Assembly (NCBI RefSeq): GCF_030269365.1
Contig: NZ_BSTF01000013.1
Location: 124,001-188,000 of the forward strand
Source: Lentzea sp. NBRC 102530
GTDB taxonomy: Bacteria; Actinomycetota; Actinomycetes; Mycobacteriales; Pseudonocardiaceae
DNA: 64,000 nt
Direction: 5' to 3'
The notes under the pieces: model-generated
Database searches by the model: none
The model's input: the letters and a program-made list of their open reading frames with translations, nothing else
What the model was told of the DNA's origin: nothing
Program-made: the position numbers and the translations under genes
Shown: positions 1 through 9,414 of the stretch, one piece after another
How positions within the stretch are numbered: position 1 is the first letter of the stretch
Layout of the letters: each line of letters starts with the position of its first letter

Positions 1-1404
1 ACCAGCGGCGGACTGAACGCCGAGCACAGCCTTGTCGTGGAATTCCTCCAGCGAGGTCGCACCGGCATACGTGCAGGCCGAGCGAACGCCGGACGTTATC
101 GCATCGAGCAGGTCCTCCACGCTCGGACGCACCGGGTCCAACCGCATCTTCGAGGTGGAGATCCCTTCCTCGAACAACCCCTTCTTGGCCCGCTCAAACG
201 CGTTGTCCCCCCGCGTCCGAGCGCTCACAGCCCGCTTCGAAGCCATTCCGAAGGATTCCTTGTAGAGGTTGCCGCGCTCGTCCCGCTGCAGATCCCCGGG
301 CGACTCGTAAGTGCCCGCGAACCAACTGCCGACCATCACACTGCTGGCCCCGGCAGCCAACGCCAACGCCACGTCCCGAGGGTGCCGAACACCCCCGTCG
401 GCCCACACGTGCTTGCCCAACTTCCGCGCCTCGGCAGCACACTCGGCCACAGCGCTGAACTGGGGCCGCCCCACCCCGGTCATCATCCGAGTGGTGCACA
501 TGGCGCCCGGCCCGACCCCGACCTTGATGATGTCGGCCCCGGCCTCGACGAGATCCCGCACCCCAGCCGCCGTGACGACGTTGCCCGCGGCCACCGGCAC
601 CCCGGGCTCGGCCTCCTTCAACGCCTTCAGGGCAGCGATCATCTTCTCCTGGTGCCCGTGAGCCGTGTCCACGACGAGCACGTCCACCCCGGCCTTGACC
701 AACGCCTCGGCCTTGGCCTTCACGTCCCCGTTGACCCCGACAGCAGCCGCGATCTTCAACTTGCCGCCGTCATCGGTTGCAGGCTGGTAGACCTCAGCCC
801 TGAGCGCCGTCAACTCGGTCAACACCCCGCGAAGCCGCATGGCCTCGTCCACACCCAACGCAACCTTGTGCGCACTGTGGTGCAACTCGTCGAACACGTC
901 CTGCGGCCGCGACTCGAGCGACAACTTCAACACGTCGGTGTTCATGACGTCCCCAAGCCGCGCAAACCGATCCACCCCGGTCAACGCGGCCTCGTCAACC
1001 ACCCCGAGCGGCCGTCCACCGTCGTCCACCACGACCACGGCCCCATGAGCCCGCTTGTGCAACAGGTTCCACGCATCCGCCACCGCATCACCGGTGCCGA
1101 GCGTCAACGGCGTGTCCCAAACAGGATGCCGCTCCTTGACCCACGCGATGATCTCCGCAACGGCCTCGGTGGGCACGTCCTGCGGAATCACCACCAGCCC
1201 TCCACGCCGCGCGATGGTCTCAGCCATCCGCCGCCCGGCCACAGCCGTCATGTTCGCGACGACGATGGGGATCGTGGCCCCAGTCCCGTCCGAAGTGGAG
1301 AGGTCGACGCCGAACCGCGACTCCACAGCACTCCGGCCGGGAACGAGGAACACGTCGTCGTAGGTCAGGTCGTAAGAGGGTCGATGCCCTTCGATGAACC
1401 GCAC
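1..1404 (-). CDS. guaB1: GuaB1-type IMP dehydrogenase/GMP reductase family protein, C-terminus cut by the window edge
   Basis: Reads leftward from a GTG start (VRFIEGHRPSYDLTYDDVF) for 468 codons and is still open at base 1, so roughly the last ten residues are missing. It has the IMPDH/GMPR TIM barrel with a CBS pair around residues 95-200. The active-site loop reads GPGAMCTTR, with the catalytic Cys, followed by a GGVRHPRDVALAL phosphate-binding segment. The opening 'DLTYDDVFLVPGRS' and 'VVANMTAVAGRRMAE' are typical of the actinobacterial GuaB1 subgroup rather than of GuaB2. The mycobacterial GuaB1 has been characterised as a GMP reductase (GMP to IMP, NADPH-dependent), so purine salvage is the likely role. 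That assignment comes from the family. Confidence 0.9.
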   Translation of the reverse strand, partial: MRFIEGHRPSYDLTYDDVFLVPGRSAVESRFGVDLSTSDGTGATIPIVVANMTAVAGRRMAETIARRGGLVVIPQDVPTEAVAEIIAWVKERHPVWDTPLTLGTGDAVADAWNLLHKRAHGAVVVVDDGGRPLGVVDEAALTGVDRFARLGDVMNTDVLKLSLESRPQDVFDELHHSAHKVALGVDEAMRLRGVLTELTALRAEVYQPATDDGGKLKIAAAVGVNGDVKAKAEALVKAGVDVLVVDTAHGHQEKMIAALKALKEAEPGVPVAAGNVVTAAGVRDLVEAGADIIKVGVGPGAMCTTRMMTGVGRPQFSAVAECAAEARKLGKHVWADGGVRHPRDVALALAAGASSVMVGSWFAGTYESPGDLQRDERGNLYKESFGMASKRAVSARTRGDNAFERAKKGLFEEGISTSKMRLDPVRPSVEDLLDAITSGVRSACTYAGATSLEEFHDKAVLGVQSAAG

Positions 1405-1683
1405 GTGCTTCCACGATACCCGCAGCGTCTCACTTGGGCACGCGCCTCGACCGCACCCGACGCCCGCACGCCTCGCCGTCGCTCCCGCACCTGCGCGCCT
1501 TGCCAGCCCGTCTCACCCACCGTGGCGGGCCAGTTCGATGCCGTGGCCCGTGTCCAAGCCCGGACTTCGCCGACCGCATCCAGCCAGCTTCACCGGCGAA
1601 CCATCGGCACGGCGCGCCTTTGCCGACCGCCCCCCGCGCTTCCTCACCTTGCGGAACGAGCGAAAACCAATTTGGGTTCCCGG

Positions 1684-1746
1684 CTATCCACAGGTTATCC
1701 CATGCGCGAGTTTCCGCAGCTCAGGATGCCACGAGCCTGTGGATAA
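1684..1746. promoter_or_regulatory. Pair of DnaA-box-like sites in inverted orientation
   Basis: CTATCCACA (1684-1692, one mismatch to TTATCCACA) on the plus strand and TGTGGATAA (1738-1746, a perfect box on the minus strand) lie 45 bases apart and face each other. A degenerate TTATCCCAT sits between them at 1695. No dnaA, dnaN or parAB is nearby, so a replication origin is unlikely. DnaA titration or DnaA control of guaB1 is possible. Confidence 0.4.
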
Positions 1747-1810
1747 CTCGCGATCTTGCGGTGGCCGGGGCTGGCCGGCCCGGCTGGCGGCGGACCTCGC
1801 TCGGCCGAAG

Positions 1811-1840
1811 TCAGGCGAGGTCAGGCGAGGTCAGGCGAGA
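1811..1840 (+). repeat. Three tandem copies of a 10-bp unit
   Basis: TCAGGCGAGG is repeated three times, the third copy ending in A. It is noncoding and lies 60 bases beyond the stop of the downstream minus-strand GNAT gene. No function is apparent. Confidence 0.8.
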
Positions 1841-1901
1841 CAGGACCGGGACCGACGCCAGTTCGTCCAGCACGTCGCACCGCCGACAGCACGCCGAGAG
1901 G

Positions 1902-2687
1902 TCAGGGCTTCGGGGTCCACGCGTAGCCCGTTGTGGTCGTGATGGTGGTGAAGCCCAGGCGTTCGAGGATCGGGCGGCTGTCTTCGGACGCGTCCACCTG
2001 CAGGTACCTGGTGCCTCGCGCCACCGCCAGGCGGGCTCGGTGGGCGATCAGGGCTCGGTAGATGCCCTTGCCCCGCCAGGCTTGCAGGGTGCCGCCTCCC
2101 CACAGGCCCGCGAACTCGGTGCCGGGCACGAACTCGATGCGCGAGGACGAGACGACCTCGCCGTCGGCTTCGGCGATCACGGCCACCACGTTCGGGTCGT
2201 TCTGCTTCTCCAGCAGGTGGTCTACCAGCCAGTCGTGGTGGCGGCCGAAGACCTTGGTCGCGGTGGCGGCCAGCTTGTGGATGTCGGACTCGTCCCTTGC
2301 CTCGCGGATGACCACGCCGTCGAGGTCGACCGGGGTGGTCATGTCGGTGGCGAGGCCCACCAGGACCGTTTCGCGGCCTTCGGATTCGAAGCCTGCTGCT
2401 TGCAGGCGGGCCGGCAGGTCTGCCGGGGTGTCGTGGCCCCAGGTCTTCCACTCGACTCCCTGGTTGCGGGCCGTGAAGAAGTCGCGTTGGCGCGCGATCA
2501 GGGCGTCCAGGTCGGTGCCTTGCACGCCCAGGTTCGGTGGGCCGCCGATGAAGCCTCGGCGGCGGGGCCAGGTCACGCGGAACACCGGGCCGTCCTGGTG
2601 CACTTCGGCGCCGTCAGCCGGTGCCGTCCACTCTGCTGGGCGGGCCTGGGTGTCGAAGGCGCTGAGCAGCGCGGCAGCGGAGGTCAT
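1902..2687 (-). CDS. GNAT family N-acetyltransferase
   Basis: 261 residues. The C-terminal half is a recognisable GNAT domain: 'GVVIREARDESDIHKL' opens it, and the acetyl-CoA loop 'LQAWRGKGIYRALIAHRARLA' (R-x-x-G-x-G/I type) lies near residue 205. It closes with 'DASEDSRPILERLGF'. The N-terminal half (residues 1-125) is a diverged region common in two-domain actinobacterial GNATs and may be a degenerate second GNAT fold. The substrate cannot be told. The gene follows ligB on the same strand with about 50 bases between, so the two may be co-transcribed. Confidence 0.8.
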   Translation of the reverse strand: MTSAAALLSAFDTQARPAEWTAPADGAEVHQDGPVFRVTWPRRRGFIGGPPNLGVQGTDLDALIARQRDFFTARNQGVEWKTWGHDTPADLPARLQAAGFESEGRETVLVGLATDMTTPVDLDGVVIREARDESDIHKLAATATKVFGRHHDWLVDHLLEKQNDPNVVAVIAEADGEVVSSSRIEFVPGTEFAGLWGGGTLQAWRGKGIYRALIAHRARLAVARGTRYLQVDASEDSRPILERLGFTTITTTTGYAWTPKP

Positions 2688-2740
2688 CGGGCGACGCTAT
2701 GGCCGGCGGCGGTGGCGCGCATTCGAATATCGGGGCGGTG

Positions 2741-4279
2741 TCAGGCCTCCGGATTCGGTTGTGCGCTGGGCAGGAGTGCCCGCACCTCCTCGATCGTCGT
2801 TGCTTCTGACGGGTCCTTGTCCGGGCGGTAGCGCACGACTCTCGCGAAGCGCAGGGCCACGCCTCCCGGGTAGCGCGGGGAAACCTGGACGCCGTCCAGT
2901 TCGATCTCGATCACCAGCTCCGGGCGGACCATGACCACCCAGTCGTTCTGGTCGGTGGCGATCTCCTGAAGGGCCTGGGTCTGCCACTTCAGGAGTTCGT
3001 CGGTCAGGCCCTTGAATGTCTTGCCGACCATCACCGGTGGGCCGCCGTCGGGGTCTCGGGCGCCCAGGTGCAGGTTCGACAGCCAGCCCCGGCGGCGGCC
3101 GCTGCCCCACTCGACGCCCAGCACCACCAGGTCGAGGGTGTGGACGGGCTTCACCTTCTGCCACGCCCGGCCGCGACGGCCGGCCGCGTAGGGCGAAGCC
3201 AGCGACTTCACCATCACGCCCTCGTGGCCCGCGGACAGGGCGGCCTCCACCGTGGCCGCAGCCTCCTCAGGGGACGGGTCCAGCACGCCGCGGATGACGT
3301 GCTCGCCCGCCACCTGCCGGAGGGCGGCCAGGCGGTCGCGGAGCGGCTCGTCGAGCAGGTCCTTGCCGTCGAGGTGCAGGCAGTCGAAGAAGTACGGGTG
3401 CAGCAGCAGCTCCCGTTCGTCCTGCGCGCCGAAGCGGCTCATCGTCTCCTGGAACGGGCGGGGTCTCCCCTCGTCGGTCAGGGCCAGCGTCTCGCCGTCG
3501 AGCACCACTGACGTGCACGGCAGGCCGCGGACCAGTTCGACCAGCTCAGGCACGGTCTTGGTGATCTCGCGCAACGTGCGCGTGTAGACGTGGACCTCGT
3601 CGCCGGAGCGGTGCACCTGGATGCGCGCGCCGTCGAGCTTGTGCTCCACCACGCAGCTGCCGAGCTCGGTCAGCGCCTCGTCGAGCGATTCGGCGGGCGA
3701 GGCCAGCATCGGGCGCAGGGGACGCCCGACCTCCAGCCGGAACGCCTCCAGGGCCGGTGCGCCGCCTTCCAGCGCGGCCACGGCGGTCTCCGGTAACCGG
3801 CCGGACAGCATGAACGCCCGCCGCACGGTGTCACCGGGCACGTCGGCCGCGGAGGCGATCGCGTCCAGCATCACGCCCTCGAGCGCACCCTGGCGGAGCT
3901 CGCCGGTGAGCAGGCGGCGCAAGAAGTCCTGCTCGGCCTCGGTCGAGCGGGCGAAGAGCGCGGTGAGCAGGTCGACCCGGCGTTGCGCCGAGCCCTTGCC
4001 GGACGTCGCGGCCACCTCGGCGAGCGCCGCGTCGACCTCGGCGATGGTCAGCTCGGCGCGGTCCACGGGGGCCACGGCCAGGTCGACGACGGTGCGCCAG
4101 CCCGCGCCGATGCGACCCTGCCGCGGCGTGCCTATGAGGAAGGACACCACCGCGACCACGACGTCCGCCGTCGCCGCGCGCAGCAACGCGGACAGCGCCT
4201 TGACCTTGGCCAGGCGCGACCGGGTCGCCGCCACGGCGGCTGACGTGTCGACCACTTCGGAGAGGAGCACAGGTCTCAT
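2741..4279 (-). CDS. ligB: ATP-dependent DNA ligase, LigB type
   Basis: 512 residues from the ATG at 4279; a TTG seven codons upstream is a weaker alternative. The order is an N-terminal DNA-binding domain (to about 200), the nucleotidyltransferase domain with motif I 'EHKLDGARI' (adenylated Lys near residue 214), 'VLDGETLAL' (motif III), 'EGVMVKSLASPYAAGRRG' (motif IV) and 'WQKVKPVHTLDL' (motif V), then an OB fold with 'ALRFARVVRYRPDK'. It seals nicked DNA with ATP as AMP donor. Mycobacterial LigB is the closest well-known relative and is dispensable beside NAD-dependent LigA. The length is as expected (about 510). Confidence 0.93.
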   Translation of the reverse strand: MRPVLLSEVVDTSAAVAATRSRLAKVKALSALLRAATADVVVAVVSFLIGTPRQGRIGAGWRTVVDLAVAPVDRAELTIAEVDAALAEVAATSGKGSAQRRVDLLTALFARSTEAEQDFLRRLLTGELRQGALEGVMLDAIASAADVPGDTVRRAFMLSGRLPETAVAALEGGAPALEAFRLEVGRPLRPMLASPAESLDEALTELGSCVVEHKLDGARIQVHRSGDEVHVYTRTLREITKTVPELVELVRGLPCTSVVLDGETLALTDEGRPRPFQETMSRFGAQDERELLLHPYFFDCLHLDGKDLLDEPLRDRLAALRQVAGEHVIRGVLDPSPEEAAATVEAALSAGHEGVMVKSLASPYAAGRRGRAWQKVKPVHTLDLVVLGVEWGSGRRRGWLSNLHLGARDPDGGPPVMVGKTFKGLTDELLKWQTQALQEIATDQNDWVVMVRPELVIEIELDGVQVSPRYPGGVALRFARVVRYRPDKDPSEATTIEEVRALLPSAQPNPEA

Positions 4280-4293
4280 GGTGCACCCGAGCA

Positions 4294-4323
4294 CTGACAA
4301 TTTCTGGAGACGCGGACTAGGCT
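4294..4323 (+). promoter_or_regulatory. Sigma-70-type promoter for the small exported peptide
   Basis: CTGACA (4294-4299) is followed after 18 bases by TAGGCT (4318-4323), a good actinobacterial housekeeping promoter. It fires rightward, away from ligB, and predicts a transcript start near 4330, about 30 bases before the ATG at 4362. Confidence 0.6.
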
Positions 4324-4361
4324 GGGCGCGTCAACCGCTCTACCTGGGGGTTTCTCGCGCC

Positions 4362-4493
4362 ATGCGTGCTTTCATCGCTGCCGCCCTGCTGTTCGTCGCC
4401 GTCGCCGCCACTTCGTTCGGCGGTCCCGCCACGGGCGACCGCGAGCACATCCTCGGCGCCGACTCGAGCGCGAAGCGCGAGCACATCCTCTAG
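4362..4493 (+). CDS. Small exported peptide with a duplicated REHIL motif
   Basis: 43 residues. MRAFIAAALLFVAVAATSFG is a classic short signal peptide or single membrane anchor. The remaining stretch carries the pentapeptide REHIL twice, at residues 27-31 and again at the extreme C-terminus (39-43), encoded by identical DNA words. A good promoter lies just upstream and a G-rich stretch (TGGGGG) sits about 12 bases before the ATG. The stop overlaps the stop of the convergent MocR gene. I recognise no family. It could be a precursor of a secreted signalling peptide or a small membrane peptide; both are inferences. Too small for most gene callers, so it may be unannotated elsewhere. Confidence 0.6.
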   Translation: MRAFIAAALLFVAVAATSFGGPATGDREHILGADSSAKREHIL

Positions 4494-5842
4494 GCGACCG
4501 CGACGTCCGCGATCTCCCTGACCGCCTCGCGCAGGCGGTCAGGTGTGAGCGCCGCGTAGCCGAGGACCAGCCCGGGCCACATGGGCGTGCGCGTGTACTG
4601 CGCCAACGCCCAGACGTGCACGCCACGCTCCGCGAGCCTGCTCTTCAACGCGAGGTCGTCCGTTCCGTCGGGCATGCGCAGCACGACGTGCAATCCGGCC
4701 GCAACGCCGATGGGCTGCCATGCGGGTAGATGTTCCGCAACGGCTTCCAGCAACGCATCCCGTCTCTTCCGGTAGAGCGCGCGCGTACGGCGCAGATGCC
4801 GGTCATAGCCGCCCGTGCGCAACAAGTGCGCGAACGCGGCTTGCGGGATCGTGCCGGTGCCCATGTCGTTGTACTGCTTGCGTTGCACGATGCCCTCACG
4901 CAGACGTTCAGGCACCACGAGCCATCCGAGGCGCAACGCCGGCGCCAGCACCTTGCTCGTCGTCCCCTGGTAGACGACGTGGTCGGGCGCGAGGGCCTGC
5001 AACGCGCCCAGCGCCGGACGGTCGTAGCGGTGCTCGGCGTCGTAGTCGTCCTCGATGATCAACCCGTCGCGCTCGCGCGCCCAGTCGACGAGCGCCCTGC
5101 GCCGTTCCGGGTGGAGCACGACGCCCAGCGGAAACTGGTGTGCCGCAGTGACCAGCACGGCCTTGCAGTCCGTTTTGGACAGCAGGTCTACCCGGATTCC
5201 CTTGTCGTCCACCGGAACCGGCACGGTGTTGAGTCCGTGCGAACGGAGCATGTTCTCGCCACCGAGGTGACTCGGTTGCTCGATCGCGATGCTGCCGTTG
5301 AGCATTCGAGCGGTGAGCTGCAGGCCGTCCGCGGCGCCGTTGGTGATCACCGCGTCCTTCGCGACGACCGCTCGTACGCGCGCCAGGTAGTCGACGATCT
5401 CCTTGCGCAGTCCCACGAAACCGGCCGGGTCGGGGTAGGCGAGGTCGTCGTCGGGGAGCTCGGCGAGCGCTGCCCGGTGTGCCGCCACCCACTCGGCTCG
5501 CGGGAAGGCGCCGAGTGCGGGCAGGCCGGGCCGCAGGTTGTAGCGCCAGCGCTGAGGCGGTTCCGGGACGCCGCACGTGCCGGCCGGGCCGAGGCTCGCG
5601 ACCGTCGTGCCCGAGCCGCGCCGCGTCGTGAGGTAGCCCTCGGCGACGAGCTGCGTGTAGGCCGAGGTGACGGTGCCGCGCGCGACGTCGAGCTGGGCGG
5701 CCAGGTCCCGGCTGGACGGCAGCCGCGTGCCCGGCAGGAGGCGCCCGTCGCGGATCGCTCTGCGCAGCTCGACCTCCACCCCGCGGCGCCGCTGGTGCCC
5801 GGGCAACAGCAGTTCGCGGAAAGTGGTCCAGTTCGTGGCCAT
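4490..5842 (-). CDS. MocR-type (GntR-HTH/aminotransferase fusion) PLP-dependent regulator
   Basis: 450 residues from the ATG at 5842 (MATNWTTFREL); upstream in-frame codons overlap the divergent promoter region and are unlikely to be used. Residues 15-85 form a GntR winged helix ('LPSSRDLAAQLDVARGTVTSAYTQL'), followed by a fold-type-I aminotransferase domain: 'IEDDYDAEHRYD' (PLP-binding Asp) and 'GTTSKVLAPALRLGW', whose Lys near residue 297 should hold PLP. PdxR, GabR and TauR belong to this family. It is divergent from an EamA transporter, a frequent pairing that suggests it controls that exporter. Direct repeats that fit a MocR operator lie in and beside the intergenic gap. Confidence 0.88.
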   Translation of the reverse strand: MATNWTTFRELLLPGHQRRRGVEVELRRAIRDGRLLPGTRLPSSRDLAAQLDVARGTVTSAYTQLVAEGYLTTRRGSGTTVASLGPAGTCGVPEPPQRWRYNLRPGLPALGAFPRAEWVAAHRAALAELPDDDLAYPDPAGFVGLRKEIVDYLARVRAVVAKDAVITNGAADGLQLTARMLNGSIAIEQPSHLGGENMLRSHGLNTVPVPVDDKGIRVDLLSKTDCKAVLVTAAHQFPLGVVLHPERRRALVDWARERDGLIIEDDYDAEHRYDRPALGALQALAPDHVVYQGTTSKVLAPALRLGWLVVPERLREGIVQRKQYNDMGTGTIPQAAFAHLLRTGGYDRHLRRTRALYRKRRDALLEAVAEHLPAWQPIGVAAGLHVVLRMPDGTDDLALKSRLAERGVHVWALAQYTRTPMWPGLVLGYAALTPDRLREAVREIADVAVA

Positions 5843-5872
5843 TGAAGTGGAGCTTATGCCTGGACCAGTTCG
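5824..5872. promoter_or_regulatory. Direct repeats, probable MocR operator
   Basis: TGGTCCAGTTCG (5824-5835) and TGGACCAGTTCG (5861-5872) differ at one base, are in the same orientation and start 37 bases apart. They bracket the start of the MocR gene and lie before the transporter start. AAGTGG words precede the first copy and also occur between the two. MocR regulators typically bind direct repeats in divergent promoters; the assignment here is by position and pattern. Confidence 0.5.
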
Positions 5873-5889
5873 GCGCAAGGCTTTCAGTC

Positions 5890-6783
5890 ATGAAACTCGG
5901 GGTGGCCGCGGGAGCGACAGCGGCAACGATCGTCGGCGCGTCGGTGCCGATCACGGGCATGTTGGAGGGCTACCCGGTCCTGACCGGTCAGGCCATGCGC
6001 TATGCCCTCGGTGCGGCGGTGCTGCTGTTGGTGGCGCGCCGTCTGCCGATGCCGTCGTGGCGCGATGTGCCGCCACTGCTCGGTGTGGTCGTCACGGGCA
6101 TGCTCGGCTTCAACGCCGTGCTCATCGCCGCGCAGCAGTACGCGGAACCCGGCTTCGTCGCGGCCGTCATGGGCGGCGCGCCGATCGCGTTGGCGCTGCT
6201 TTCTCGCCAACGCACCGTGGCCGCCGTCGTGGGTGCCGTGGTGGTGGCGGCGGGCATCGTGCTGTTGTCCGGTGGTGGCTCGTGGCACGGCCCTGGCCTC
6301 GTGCTGGCGTTGGTCACCATGGCCGGTGAGGTCTGTTTCACGCTTTTCGCCGTGGGAGTCGTACGGCGGCTTGGTGTGTTGGGTGTGGCCACGTGGACGT
6401 GCATCCTCGCGACGGTGATCGGCGCGGTGCTGGGGACGTTCGTCGGTGGCTGGCGGATGCCGGACGCGCGGCAAGCGTTCGCGCTCGGGTTGCTGGCCGT
6501 GGTGGTGACCGCGCTGGCGTTCGGGCTCTGGTACTTCGCCGTGAACCGCCTGGGGTCTGACCGCGCCGGGGTGCTCATCGGACTGATGCCGGTGTCCGGC
6601 CTTGCGACGTCCGTGCTGCTGGGCGCGCAGTCACTCTCTCTCGTGTCCGTCTTTGGCGTCAGCACGGTCGCACTCGGGTGCGTCATCGGGTTGCGGCGGC
6701 AGGGAACGGAAACGGGGCCGCTGCCGACAGATCGTCGTGCGAGCGACCCCGAGCCTCTTCCGACAACGCAGCAGGTCAGGTGA
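5890..6783 (+). CDS. EamA/DMT-family membrane transporter
   Basis: 297 residues with about ten hydrophobic helices arranged as two EamA repeats. The first is 'VIVGASVPITGMLEGYPVLTGQAMRYALGA', the second begins near residue 140. 'GLMPVSGLATSVLLGAQSLS' in the second half is the usual EamA signature region. The ATG at 5890 is preferred over an in-frame TTG at 5842 that would overlap the regulator's start. Likely an exporter of an amino acid, vitamin or drug-like metabolite controlled by the divergent MocR protein; the substrate is unknown. Its last 8 bases overlap the convergent next gene. Confidence 0.85.
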   Translation: MKLGVAAGATAATIVGASVPITGMLEGYPVLTGQAMRYALGAAVLLLVARRLPMPSWRDVPPLLGVVVTGMLGFNAVLIAAQQYAEPGFVAAVMGGAPIALALLSRQRTVAAVVGAVVVAAGIVLLSGGGSWHGPGLVLALVTMAGEVCFTLFAVGVVRRLGVLGVATWTCILATVIGAVLGTFVGGWRMPDARQAFALGLLAVVVTALAFGLWYFAVNRLGSDRAGVLIGLMPVSGLATSVLLGAQSLSLVSVFGVSTVALGCVIGLRRQGTETGPLPTDRRASDPEPLPTTQQVR

Positions 6784-7330
6784 GATCCGGACCTTGGGAG
6801 CGCAGGTCGTCCACGCGGGACATGGCGTCGCGGAGTTCGTCCAGCCACGTGTCGGCGTGTTCGCCCACGAGGCGTACGGCCCATGCGAGGGCGTCTGCTC
6901 GTGAGCGGGCCACGCCGGCGGCTACGAGGGTGTCGAGCACCTGGCGTTCCGGCTGGCGCAGGCGCGTCATGACCGGCACGGCCAGGTGTGTGAAGAGTTC
7001 GCGCGTGCCGCCCTGGACGGCGCCCCAGGCGACCTTGCGGCCGTAGCGGTGTTCGGCCTGGCGCGCGATCTCGATGCGTTCGTCGCGGGTTTCCTCGCGC
7101 CAGCGCGAGATGCGGCCCGACTCCGCGGCGGCCCGGGAGGCGTCGTCGAAGTCGCCTTCCAGGTCCGGCAGGGTGCCGATGACCGTGATCTCCTCGCGGT
7201 CGACGATCACCTCGGCCGCGCTCGTGAACCAGCCGTCCGGGAGCCTGCCCGCGAACCACGCCGCCGCGTCGTCGGCCGAGGGCAGGTCAGCCTGCTGCCA
7301 CCCGCCTCTGCCTCGCCATCCACGTCCCAT
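6776..7330 (-). CDS. Conserved hypothetical protein with a possible C-terminal ribbon-helix-helix segment
   Basis: 184 residues from the ATG at 7330. The N-terminus is Gly/Arg/Trp rich (MGRGWRGRGGW), followed by a hydrophilic alpha/beta region with 'AEVIVDREEITVIGTLPD' and a charged helix. The C-terminal 55 residues ('RQVLDTLVAAGVARSRADAL AWAVRLV' as a continuous run) have the pattern of an RHH or MetJ/Arc-like DNA-binding unit ('ARSRxxALxWAV'). I do not recognise the full protein. Immediately upstream are four evenly spaced ATTAC/GTTAC words that could be its own operator, so autoregulation is a reasonable guess. Confidence 0.65.
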   Translation of the reverse strand: MGRGWRGRGGWQQADLPSADDAAAWFAGRLPDGWFTSAAEVIVDREEITVIGTLPDLEGDFDDASRAAAESGRISRWREETRDERIEIARQAEHRYGRKVAWGAVQGGTRELFTHLAVPVMTRLRQPERQVLDTLVAAGVARSRADALAWAVRLVGEHADTWLDELRDAMSRVDDLRSQGPDLT

Positions 7331-7341
7331 CACAACCACCT

Positions 7342-7374
7342 CTGATTACATGATTACGTCATTACTGACGTTAC
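7342..7374 (-). promoter_or_regulatory. Tandem 8-bp operator-like repeats
   Basis: On the plus strand CTGATTAC, ATGATTAC and GTCATTAC stand head to tail (7342-7365), followed by GACGTTAC (7367-7374). The series lies 12 bases upstream of the preceding gene's ATG in an otherwise G+C-rich region. Ribbon-helix-helix repressors are known to bind such short tandem units, and the downstream gene ends in an RHH-like segment. Confidence 0.5.
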
Positions 7375-7382
7375 GCCTGCAA

Positions 7383-9359
<1,977 letters not shown>

Positions 9360-9374
9360 GCCTTCCACCCTAAA

Positions 9375-9393
9375 TCGCCTGCGAAACAGGCGA
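9375..9393. promoter_or_regulatory. Perfect inverted repeat in the divergent gap
   Basis: TCGCCTG and CAGGCGA are separated by CGAAA. The 7-bp stem lies between the DUF255 gene start (minus) and the RNA-repair cassette (plus), 21 bases before the proposed GTG of the latter. It is either an operator or a 5'-UTR hairpin of the cassette transcript. Confidence 0.45.
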
Positions 9394-9414
9394 CTGTCGA
9401 TCAAACTCGACCTC

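Larger units (their letters stand above)
1405..1901. other. Intergenic region with DnaA-box-like words and a tandem decamer
   Basis: About 500 bases lie between the divergent-side start of guaB1 and the stop of the next gene. No credible coding frame is visible; the long plus-strand frames here are mirror frames. It holds two DnaA-box-like words (1684-1692 and 1738-1746) and three exact tandem copies of TCAGGCGAGG (1811-1840). The guaB1 promoter must lie in its left part, but no clear -10/-35 pair stands out. Confidence 0.6.

Noticed and set aside
37..1746. 569-codon plus-strand frame
   Set aside because: Antisense to guaB1, low-complexity Arg/Pro/His protein typical of a mirror frame in high-G+C DNA; guaB1 on the other strand has full family motifs.
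1684..1746. Chromosomal or plasmid replication origin
   Set aside because: Only two good DnaA boxes and no dnaA, dnaN, rep or par genes nearby.
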